Under the pieces are notes generated by a model, which was not told where the DNA came from, made no database searches, and was given only the letters and a program-made list of their open reading frames with translations. This document shows, piece after piece, positions 51,550 through 58,191 of a stretch of 58,191 nucleotides of DNA; the stretch's first letter is position 1; each line of letters begins with the position of its first letter. Source of the DNA: Chloroflexota bacterium (GTDB lineage Bacteria > Chloroflexota > UBA11872); the NCBI GenBank assembly GCA_026707185.1, contig JAPOXI010000037.1:1-58191 (forward strand), given 5' to 3'. Made by a program: the position numbers and the translations under genes.

Positions 51550-53259
51550 ATGTCCGGCGAGGGTCCTACCGCTCGTTTCGGCCCGGCGACTGATGCCGTG
51601 GCCGAAGCCTTGGATCGCGCCCAGGCCAACGACGTCGCCCGACGTCTCTGGGCCGCCGATCTCTCCCTCTGGACCCAGAACCCCCTCGTCCAGAACCAGA
51701 TCGCCGACAGCCTGGGCTGGCTGCGCGTGGCCGAAGCCATGCGAGCCGGCGTTGACGACCTCACCGCCTGGAGCGCCGAGATTGCCGAACAGGTCGACGA
51801 CGTGGTCCTCCTCGGCATGGGCGGCAGCAGCCTCGCGCCCGAGGTCATGGCCACCGTGATCCCGCAGGCCGAGGGTTCGCCCCAACTGACCGTCCTCGAC
51901 ACCACTGACCCCGCAGCCATCCGCCGCGTCGAATCCGGTCTTGACCTTGACCGGACGCTATTCATCGTCGCCAGCAAGTCAGGCGGAACCCTGGAAACCG
52001 CCACCCTCGCCGAATACTTCTGGTCGCGCTACGCCGCCGCTGGCGCCGCGACGCCCGGCCGCCACTTCGTCGCCATCACCGATCCCGGAACCAGCCTCGC
52101 CTCGCTCGCGCAGGAGCACGCCTACGCCCGCGTTTTCCTCAACCCGCCCGACATCGGTGGTCGTTACTCCGCCCTCTCCTTCTTCGGACTCGTCCCCGCG
52201 GCTCTAGCCAGCATCGATCTTGAGCCGCTACTCGACCGCGCAATCGCCGCCGGTCAGACCTCCGCCGCCAACTCCTCGGTCAACACCAACCCACCCGTGA
52301 CCGTCGGCGTGGCGCTCGGAGCACTCGCCGGGACAGGCAGGGACAAACTCACCCTCGTCCCTTCCGCCTCCCTCCGGCCCGTGGGCGCCTGGGTTGAGCA
52401 GCTCGTCGCCGAGAGCACCGGCAAGGAAGGCCAGGGCATCGCGCCGGTCGACGGCGAGCCGCTGGGCGACCCCGGCGTCTACGACAACGATCGAGTCTTC
52501 GTGGAACTCGCCCTCGCCGGCGACCCCGACAACGGCCGCGCCGCGCGCCTCGACGCCCTCGCCGAAGCTGGCCACCCGGTCATTACCCTCCCGCTGGACG
52601 ATCCGCACGATCTCGGCGCCCACTTCCTCACCTGGGAAGTCGCCACGGCGGTCGCCGGCTCGCTGCTTGACATAAATCCATTCGACCAGCCGAGCGTCGC
52701 CGAGAGCAAGGACAACACGGATCGCGTCCTCGGCCAGATCACTGCCTCCGGCGCGCCCTTCGACATTCCCGACGGCCCGAGCGCCAACGGCGTGCTCGCC
52801 GCCGGCAGCCAGGCCCCCGACCTCACTGCCGCCCTCACCGGCTGGCTTAGCTCCGTCCGCCCGGACGACTACATCTCTATCCAGGCCTACGTCGACCGCA
52901 CGCCTGCCCACGACGCCGGCCTGCGCACCATCCAGGCCCTGCTTCGCGACGCCCTTCGTCGTGCCGTGACCCTTGGCTACGGTCCCCGCTTCCTCCACTC
53001 CACCGGCCAGCTACACAAGGGCGGCCCCGACACCGGCGTGTTCCTGCAGATCACCGCCGGCCGCCGGGACGACGTTGAAGTCCCCGGCCGCGGCTACACC
53101 TTCGGCACGCTCATCGACGCTCAAGCTATCGGTGACCTGGAGTCCCTCGCCGCCCGCGAACGCCGCCGCCTCCGCCTGCATCTCAGCGACTCGGCTACCG
53201 ACCTCGATACCGTGGCCTCCGCCCTTCGCACCGCCCTGGACCAGATCACTTCCGCTTGA
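51550..53259 (+). CDS. pgi: Glucose-6-phosphate isomerase
   Basis: A 569-residue SIS-fold enzyme interconverting glucose and fructose 6-phosphates. LLGMGGSSLAPEV, IVASKSGGTLET (phosphate-binding SIS loop), NPPDIGGRYSALSFFG and DINPFDQPSVAESK are present; FLHSTGQLHKGGPDTGVFLQ holds the C-terminal catalytic-type lysine and histidine. The type matches the Pgi half of transaldolase-Pgi fusions, but here it is a separate gene. GAGG lies about five bases before the ATG. The zwf ATG comes 13 bases after its stop. Confidence 0.93.
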   Translation: MSGEGPTARFGPATDAVAEALDRAQANDVARRLWAADLSLWTQNPLVQNQIADSLGWLRVAEAMRAGVDDLTAWSAEIAEQVDDVVLLGMGGSSLAPEVMATVIPQAEGSPQLTVLDTTDPAAIRRVESGLDLDRTLFIVASKSGGTLETATLAEYFWSRYAAAGAATPGRHFVAITDPGTSLASLAQEHAYARVFLNPPDIGGRYSALSFFGLVPAALASIDLEPLLDRAIAAGQTSAANSSVNTNPPVTVGVALGALAGTGRDKLTLVPSASLRPVGAWVEQLVAESTGKEGQGIAPVDGEPLGDPGVYDNDRVFVELALAGDPDNGRAARLDALAEAGHPVITLPLDDPHDLGAHFLTWEVATAVAGSLLDINPFDQPSVAESKDNTDRVLGQITASGAPFDIPDGPSANGVLAAGSQAPDLTAALTGWLSSVRPDDYISIQAYVDRTPAHDAGLRTIQALLRDALRRAVTLGYGPRFLHSTGQLHKGGPDTGVFLQITAGRRDDVEVPGRGYTFGTLIDAQAIGDLESLAARERRRLRLHLSDSATDLDTVASALRTALDQITSA

Positions 53260-53272
53260 CGGAGCATTTCCC

Positions 53273-54829
53273 ATGAGCACGAACGGCCAGGCCTTAGACG
53301 CCGCGCTTGGAGTCAATCCGCTACGTGAAGGCCTGTCATTCCAGGAGGCCCCGCCCGGCCACACCCTCATCATCTTCGGCGGCTCCGGCGACCTCGCCGC
53401 CCGCAAGCTCATCCCCGCCCTCTACAACCTCGAGCGCAACGCCCTTCTCCCGTCCTCCCTCGCCGTCGTTGGCCTTGGCCGCCGTCCGATGGACGACGAG
53501 AGCTACCGGGCCCGGCAGCTCGAAGCCACCACCAGCTTCTCCCGAACCGGCACGCCCGACCCGGAGCTCTGGAGCGCCTTCCAGCAGGGCCTCTACTACG
53601 TCCGCGGCGACTTCAGCACCCACGCGGGCTACGAAGACCTGAAACGCGAGCTCGCCGAAATCGAGACCCGCCACGGCACCGGCGGCAACCGCATCTTCTA
53701 CCTCGCCACCCAGCCCAGCCTCTTCCCCGAGATCATTCGCCTGCTCGGCGAAACCGGCCTCAACCGCGGCCCCGGCGACACCCGCATCGTGATCGAAAAG
53801 CCCTTCGGCCGCGACCTCGCCACCGCCCAGGCCCTCAACGCCATTGCCAACGATGTCTTCGACGAATCGCAGATCTACCGCATCGACCACTATCTGGGGA
53901 AGGAAACCGTCCAGAACGTCCTCGTCCTGCGCTTCGCCAACGTCATCTTCGAACCGGTTTGGAACCGCCGCTACATCGACTCCGTGCAAATCACCGTCGC
54001 GGAATCCGTCGGCCTCGAGGGTCGCGGAACCTACTACGAGGAAGCCGGCGTCCTGCGCGACATGGTCCAGAACCACATCATGCAGCTCTTCGCCCTCGTG
54101 GCCATGGAGCCGCCCGTTGACTTCGAAGCCGATTCCATCCGCGATGAAAAGGTCAAGGTCCTCCGCGCCCTGCGCCACCTCGAACCCGACCAGGTCGCCA
54201 GCAACGTCATGCGCGCCTCCTACGGCGCCGGCTTTGTCGACGGCCGCGAAGTCCCCGCCTACCGCGACGAGGACGGCGTCGCCCCGGACTCCACCACCGA
54301 GACCTACTTCGCCGCCCGGTTTTTTATCGACAACTGGCGCTGGAAGGGCGTCCCCTTCTACCTGCGCAGCGGCAAGCGTCTCGCCAAGCGCGCCTCCGAA
54401 ATTGCCATCCAGTTCAACGAAGTTCCCCACCTCCTCTTCGGCGACTCCAACCCCGACGGCGTCCCGCCCAATGTCCTGGCCATGCGCATCCAGCCCGACG
54501 AAGGCGTCTCCATCACCTTCGAGGCCAAGCAGCCCGGCCTCGGCATGCGCGTGCGCCCCGTCCGCATGGACTTCGGCTACGGCCAGAGCTTCGCCGAGGA
54601 GTCCCCCGACGCCTACGAACGCCTGCTGCTTGACGTCATGCTCGGCGACCAGACGCTCTTCATCCGCCGCGACGAGACCGAAGCCGCCTGGCGCGCCGTC
54701 ATGCCCATCCTCGAAGCCTGGGAAGGCGACCCCGTCTCCCGCCTCCCCACCTACGAAGCCGGCCGCTGGGGCCCTCGCCAGGCCGGCGACCTCCTCCGAG
54801 CCGACGGCTTCCGCTGGCGCCGCCTGTGA
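53273..54829 (+). CDS. zwf: Glucose-6-phosphate 1-dehydrogenase
   Basis: A 518-residue cytoplasmic enzyme of the oxidative pentose phosphate pathway, oxidising glucose 6-phosphate with NADP (or NAD). IIFGGSGDLAARKLIPAL (33-50) is the dinucleotide site, EKPFGRD the conserved substrate loop, and RIDHYLGKE (203-211) the active-site signature with H206. YLRSGKRLAKR and the C-terminal LLLDVMLGDQTLFIRRDE are family hallmarks. GGAG precedes the ATG by eight bases. The next gene, opcA, encodes its usual allosteric/assembly partner. Confidence 0.97.
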   Translation: MSTNGQALDAALGVNPLREGLSFQEAPPGHTLIIFGGSGDLAARKLIPALYNLERNALLPSSLAVVGLGRRPMDDESYRARQLEATTSFSRTGTPDPELWSAFQQGLYYVRGDFSTHAGYEDLKRELAEIETRHGTGGNRIFYLATQPSLFPEIIRLLGETGLNRGPGDTRIVIEKPFGRDLATAQALNAIANDVFDESQIYRIDHYLGKETVQNVLVLRFANVIFEPVWNRRYIDSVQITVAESVGLEGRGTYYEEAGVLRDMVQNHIMQLFALVAMEPPVDFEADSIRDEKVKVLRALRHLEPDQVASNVMRASYGAGFVDGREVPAYRDEDGVAPDSTTETYFAARFFIDNWRWKGVPFYLRSGKRLAKRASEIAIQFNEVPHLLFGDSNPDGVPPNVLAMRIQPDEGVSITFEAKQPGLGMRVRPVRMDFGYGQSFAEESPDAYERLLLDVMLGDQTLFIRRDETEAAWRAVMPILEAWEGDPVSRLPTYEAGRWGPRQAGDLLRADGFRWRRL

Positions 54830-54875
54830 GCGCCACCGGCGCCGTCGCTACTCGAATGCGTATTGGGGATCCCTC

Positions 54876-54922
54876 GCCTCTTGCTCCCTCTCCCTGGCAG
54901 GGAGAGGGCTGGGGTGAGGGTC
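54876..54922 (+). repeat. Dispersed palindromic repeat, copy 1
   Basis: GCCTCTTGCTCCCTCTCCC (19 bases) followed after a short loop by GGGAGAGGG, two variable bases and GGGGTGAGGGTC. The core is a 10-bp perfect hairpin (54886-54895 with 54899-54908). The second copy, in the same orientation, lies on the other side of opcA. From memory the core resembles REP-like palindromes scattered in many environmental genomes. Confidence 0.8.
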
Positions 54923-55019
54923 GAAACTCCGGGCGTTCCAGGATCCCCGAACGCAGGAAGACCGCCGATAGAGTTCCCGTCTTTTCTCTTGTTCGCGGCA
55001 TCTCTCCCCACCGCCAACG

Positions 55020-56090
55020 ATGAATCTCACTACGACCCTCGCCTACACCCTCCCCACCCTCGCCCGCCTCCGCGAACAAGCCGCCCGCCAGGCCGCCGAT
55101 GCAGGCGCCGAGCTCAACGCCCAGATGCTCCTCGCCACCATCGTCGCCCGCTATCCCCAACCCACCGCCTGGGCTGAAATCGAAGCCGAAACCCAGCCCG
55201 TCGTCGCTGCCTACCCCGGCCGCGTCATCGCCCTCGTCAACGATCCCGCGACCGCACAAAGCCCCGAACCCGTACGAGTCGGACTCCTGTCGGCCCGCAG
55301 GTCCGACGGCGGATCCGCCATCCGCGGCGAGCTGCTGACGGCCGCCCTTGAGGGCCGCGCCTTCGAGGAAGGGGCCGCCATCGCTGCCAGCTGGTCCGCC
55401 AGCGGCATACCCACCGTCGTCTGGTGGAACGGCCCCGCAACCACCAACGACCACCTCTTCGAGGACATGCTCGACATCGCCGACCGCATCCTCGTCGACT
55501 CCAGCGCAATGACCGACCTGGCCGCCGACTTCACGCTGCTCCACGACATCGTGACCGGCAGCCACCACGCCCGCGTCACCGATGCCCTCTGGCTGCGCCT
55601 GCTCGCTTGGCGCCAGGCCTTTGCCCAGGCCTTTGACCAGCCCGCCGCCCGTATCGATCTGGAGCATGTCAGGTCGGTCGAACTGGCCGTCCAGCAATCG
55701 CCCGGCGGCCACGCCGCCGCCCTGGTGCTCGTCGGCTGGATGGCGTCGCGCCTCGGCTGGCGACTCGATCGCCGCACCTCCCACGGCTGGCGTCTCGCGT
55801 CCGACGGCCATGCCGTCGATGTCATCTGCGAGCCGTCATCAACGCCCAACGCCTTCATCGAAATGGTCCGGCTCAGCGCCCCAACCAGCCGCTACCTCGC
55901 CCACATGCCGTCCCCCGAGGACATCGTCGTCGACTGCCAGTCGGACCTCGCCCCCATCACCCACGTCGCCGTTCGCCGCCCACCGCCCACCCGGCCCCGC
56001 CTCCGCCTCGACGACCTCCTCACCGGCGGCGCCCACTACCACGTCTTCCAGCAGGCCGTCGCCGTCGCCCGCAGCCTGGCCACTGCCTGA
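55020..56090 (+). CDS. opcA: OpcA family glucose-6-phosphate dehydrogenase assembly protein
   Basis: A 356-residue partner of Zwf, needed for assembly or activation of G6PD in cyanobacteria and actinobacteria. The family pattern is clear: an N-terminal helix, MLLATIVARYPQPTAWAEIEA, RGELLTAALEGRAFEE, IPTVVWWNGPATTNDHLFED and DRILVDSSAMTDLAADF. It starts at ATG 190 bases after zwf; that gap contains a palindromic repeat. A second copy of the repeat follows its stop. Probably read with zwf, although the spacer is long for this tight cluster. Confidence 0.9.
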   Translation: MNLTTTLAYTLPTLARLREQAARQAADAGAELNAQMLLATIVARYPQPTAWAEIEAETQPVVAAYPGRVIALVNDPATAQSPEPVRVGLLSARRSDGGSAIRGELLTAALEGRAFEEGAAIAASWSASGIPTVVWWNGPATTNDHLFEDMLDIADRILVDSSAMTDLAADFTLLHDIVTGSHHARVTDALWLRLLAWRQAFAQAFDQPAARIDLEHVRSVELAVQQSPGGHAAALVLVGWMASRLGWRLDRRTSHGWRLASDGHAVDVICEPSSTPNAFIEMVRLSAPTSRYLAHMPSPEDIVVDCQSDLAPITHVAVRRPPPTRPRLRLDDLLTGGAHYHVFQQAVAVARSLATA

Positions 56091-56103
56091 CCTGGTGCAA
56101 CGG

Positions 56104-56148
56104 GCCTCTTGCTCCCTCTCCCAATGGGAGAGGGTCGGGGTGAGGGTC
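56104..56148 (+). repeat. Dispersed palindromic repeat, copy 2
   Basis: Same layout and orientation as the copy before opcA: an identical 19-base left block (56104-56122), GGGAGAGGG at 56126-56134, two variable bases, then the identical 12-base right block GGGGTGAGGGTC. Forms a 10-bp stem (56114-56123 with 56125-56134) between opcA and the convergent Gfo/Idh gene, so transcription from both sides crosses it. Confidence 0.8.
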
Positions 56149-56203
56149 TTCCGCTCGGGACGCCGATGTATCGCGATCCGTGGCGGTATCGAGTCGAAAC
56201 GGC

Positions 56204-57223
56204 CTAAAACTCGTTCCTGACCTTCACCGCCCGCCCCGTCCTCAGCGACTCCCACGCCGCCAACCCCGTCGACACCACCCGCGCTCCTTCGCGCACCCCC
56301 ACCCACGGCGTCGTCCCGATCAGCACGCAATCCGCCATGTGCCCCAGCATCACGATCATCTCGCCCGCGTGCCCGCTATGTGGCGGCAGCTCCGTCACAT
56401 ACGCCCGCTGCGGCAGGTCCCCCTTCGCGTCCAGCGTCTTCACGTTGTCCCGGATCGTTCCTCTCGTGCCGTACACCGTCAGGCCGTTCGCCCGTTCGCC
56501 ATGCGGATGCACCATCCCCAGCAGATTCGCCACCCGCCCCACCATCCCGCTCGTGAACCGCACGTTGATGAAAAAGCAGTCCTCCTGCGGGTACTCCGGC
56601 GCCACCCCGCTGCGCAGACCCACGCAGTGCACCTCCTCGATGTCGCCCATGAACCAGCGCAGCAGGTCGATCGGGTGACAGGCCCCGCCCAGGATCAGGT
56701 CCTGCGGCATCTGCGTCCGCCAGGGCGTCGCCCGGTACACCGGCCGCAGGTCATGCACGTAATGCGCCTCAGCCATGAACAGCTCGCCGATCTCGCCCGC
56801 GTCGCACGCCCGCTTTGCGTCCATGAAGTCGAGGCGGCCGCGCAGCGACTGCGTCACCAGCAGGACGAGCCCCGTGCGGTCCACCGCCTCGACGACCTGT
56901 TCCACCTCCGCCATCGAATACACCATCGACTTCGTCACCATTACGTGCTTTCCGGCATCCAGCGCCGCCAGGATCTGCTGGCAGTGCAGCGGCCCGGGCG
57001 TATAGATGCCGATGATGTCCAGGTCGTCTCGAGCCACCAGCGCGTCAAAGTCGTTCGTCGTCCACTCAACCCCGTACTGCGCCGCCATCGACGACATCAA
57101 CTCGGTATTCGTGTCGCACACCGCCGTCACCCGCACCGGCAGGTCTTCAAACTCCGGCAAGTTGGCCTGCAGCAGCGTCCGCCCATGCCCAAGCCCCGCC
57201 AAACCCAACCTAAGCGTGCGCAT
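56204..57223 (-). CDS. Gfo/Idh/MocA family oxidoreductase
   Basis: A 339-residue sugar-type oxidoreductase. RLGLAGLGHGRTLL is the Rossmann loop, VTAVCDTNTELM follows, IGIYTPGPLHCQQI is the usual strand 4 region, and GGACHPIDLLRWFMGDIEEV the C-terminal domain signature. The EKP motif is replaced: HVMVTKSMVYS keeps the lysine but changes both flanking residues. Substrate unknown. Its ATG lies 14 bases inside the end of the upstream GNAT gene, so the two are coupled. Convergent with opcA across the second palindromic repeat. Confidence 0.87.
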   Translation of the reverse strand: MRTLRLGLAGLGHGRTLLQANLPEFEDLPVRVTAVCDTNTELMSSMAAQYGVEWTTNDFDALVARDDLDIIGIYTPGPLHCQQILAALDAGKHVMVTKSMVYSMAEVEQVVEAVDRTGLVLLVTQSLRGRLDFMDAKRACDAGEIGELFMAEAHYVHDLRPVYRATPWRTQMPQDLILGGACHPIDLLRWFMGDIEEVHCVGLRSGVAPEYPQEDCFFINVRFTSGMVGRVANLLGMVHPHGERANGLTVYGTRGTIRDNVKTLDAKGDLPQRAYVTELPPHSGHAGEMIVMLGHMADCVLIGTTPWVGVREGARVVSTGLAAWESLRTGRAVKVRNEF

Positions 57224-57764
57224 ATCCCTGCTTCTCCAGCTCGTTGATAACCACGCTCCACCGCTCCGGCATGTCCTCTCGGTTCATCACCGGCTCGAAG
57301 CCCAACGAGAGATACAAACGGATGGCCGGCAGCCGCCAATCGTCCGTCAGCAGCGACACTATCTCGCAGCCTTGCGCCACCAAGTATCGCGACACGGCGG
57401 TACAGGTAGCTCGACCCAGCCCGCGGCCCTGGTGGTCAGGGTGCGTCGCCACGTAGTCCAGCACGCCTTGCCGTTGCGGTTCGCCCGGCTTCCCAGTGAC
57501 CGGGCTGACTTGATCGCTCGCCATCCGGGACGCAAACGTTGAAGCCACGATCCCTCCCTCAAACTCCACCAGCGCCGACCCTGTTCGTCGATCCGAGTCC
57601 GCAAGAGTGTCCAGCACGCGATCCACGCCAAAGTCCCTGAACCCCACCGCCTGGAGAGCCGCTGCCAGGGTTACTTCGTCACCCTCTCGGTACGGCCGGA
57701 GCGTATAGCCGGCCGGCACGCCGGCGTCGGGCATGTCCCGAACGCCGGGCGCGGAGACCACCAT
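57210..57764 (-). CDS. GNAT family N-acetyltransferase
   Basis: A 184-residue acetyltransferase. After YTLRPYREGDEVTLAAAL, the acetyl-CoA site is DYVATHPDHQGRGLGRATC, with the Q-x-x-G-x-G pattern, and AIRLYLSLGFEP is the usual C-terminal motif B/C. Acceptor unknown. I chose the ATG giving MVVSAPGVRDMPDAG; one ten codons later is equally possible, and no strong ribosome-binding site separates them. The longer open frame runs into the divergent gene's promoter side and is not used. Confidence 0.82.
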   Translation of the reverse strand: MVVSAPGVRDMPDAGVPAGYTLRPYREGDEVTLAAALQAVGFRDFGVDRVLDTLADSDRRTGSALVEFEGGIVASTFASRMASDQVSPVTGKPGEPQRQGVLDYVATHPDHQGRGLGRATCTAVSRYLVAQGCEIVSLLTDDWRLPAIRLYLSLGFEPVMNREDMPERWSVVINELEKQGYAHA

Positions 57765-57953
57765 GCAGAGTTGCTTCGGCTCCAGCCCACCCACGCACTG
57801 TTTCGGCACCGCTCGACTTCTCCGAACCGGCTGGTCCCAGCGGGCCGATGCTAAACCGCGAGCGGGGAGCGACGACCGGCGACCGGACCAAGGCCACGCC
57901 TCCGGCGCTATCCTTCGCCCAACGCAGTTGGCAGAAGACTGGGAGCGAACCTG

Positions 57954-58191
57954 ATGTACACGGCAGTCATCATCGGAGCGACGGGCGCGGGCAACTACGG
58001 ACACGACCTGGACCTCGCCTGGCAACTGGTTCCGGAGGTCGACGTGGTGGCCGTGGCGGATGTCGACGAGGAGTCGGCTCGGGCGAAGGCGGATGAGTTG
58101 GGGGCGCCGCAGGCGTTTGGGGATTATCGCGAGGCCCTGTCCAGCGTGCAGCCGGACTTCGTCAACATCTGCAACCGCCAGCCCGACGTGC
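57954..58191 (+). CDS. Gfo/Idh/MocA family oxidoreductase, partial
   Basis: The first 79 codons of an oxidoreductase cut by the right edge. MYTAVIIGATGAGNYGHDL is a Rossmann nucleotide loop, VDVVAVADVDEESARAKADE the second strand and helix, then FGDYREALSSVQPDFVNIC, the standard family layout. GGGAG lies eight bases before the ATG. Divergent from the GNAT gene. Sampled lines here are locally G-rich on the plus strand, unlike the preceding 15 kb. Confidence 0.78.
   Translation, partial: MYTAVIIGATGAGNYGHDLDLAWQLVPEVDVVAVADVDEESARAKADELGAPQAFGDYREALSSVQPDFVNICNRQPDV

Noticed and set aside
1..58191. tRNA, rRNA, CRISPR, integrase or insertion-sequence content
   Set aside because: Searched by eye in all gaps and both strands; no cloverleaf-like, repeat-spacer or transposase-like sequence was found.

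Overview
This is a gene-dense, GC-rich bacterial chromosome segment holding 54 protein genes (the first and last are cut by the window edges). I see no rRNA, tRNA, CRISPR array, transposase or phage gene. GatCAB, the OpcA/Zwf pair, a bifunctional-type dCTP deaminase, several Gfo/Idh/MocA oxidoreductases, a LarA-like protein and MFS/ROK sugar genes, with no LPS core or lipid A genes, fit best with an uncultured Chloroflexota lineage (SAR202-like or sponge-associated). That placement is inference from gene content and protein style, not from a marker gene. GTG and TTG starts are common, and 4-base ATGA/GTGA overlaps join many genes.

Layout. 1-4.65 kb (minus): gatC-gatA-gatB, then a DUF899 thioredoxin-like protein and an MFS transporter. 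5.1-6.2 kb (plus): a five-Asp-box sialidase-like propeller. 6.2-13.0 kb (minus): one long operon read folK, folC, DUF1992, a GT9 glycosyltransferase, a WecG/TagA glycosyltransferase, ribokinase and two tandem SDRs. 13.2-20.1 kb (plus): a surface-glycan or glycolipid operon (O-antigen ligase/polymerase-like, UPF0104 flippase-like, three GT4 enzymes and a divergent PlsY relative). 20.1-28.3 kb (minus): metallophosphoesterase, two GT87/DUF2029 membrane transferases, a membrane-anchored DUF4367-like protein, an ABC-2 ATPase and permease, and a Gfo/Idh oxidoreductase fused to a NIL domain.

28.5-34.3 kb (plus): two small or unknown membrane proteins, then a LarA-like isomerase, two tandem MFS carriers and a ROK sugar kinase. 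A TolB-like PD40 protein follows on the minus strand, overlapping the ROK gene tail to tail. 35.9-36.8 kb: a double-rhodanese sulfurtransferase. 36.8-41.1 kb (minus): dcd, a Nudix hydrolase and two oligopeptide-type binding proteins without permeases. 41.1-46.3 kb: glycerol kinase, a sugar isomerase-like TIM barrel, a Gfo/Idh protein, a charged helical protein and a geranylgeranyl-reductase-family flavoprotein.

46.4-56.1 kb (plus): a sugar-phosphate block with an FGGY kinase (possibly gluconokinase), rpiB, an unknown nine-helix membrane protein, tal, pgi, zwf and opcA. Together these join hexose phosphate to pentose phosphates and NADPH production; gnd and pgl are not in the window. The block ends at opcA, which lies between two copies of a dispersed palindromic repeat. 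56.2-58.2 kb: Gfo/Idh, GNAT and a third Gfo/Idh gene cut by the edge.

Large-scale signal: sampled lines of the plus strand are G-rich on the left and C-rich on the right whichever way the genes point, so a replication-type skew inflection may lie in the middle. The least conventional items are the Gfo/Idh-NIL fusion, a glycosyltransferase whose conserved N-terminus requires a CTG start, the PlsY relative lacking its usual motifs, and the coupled GT87/DUF4367/ABC operon. I did not find a complete, clearly novel system.
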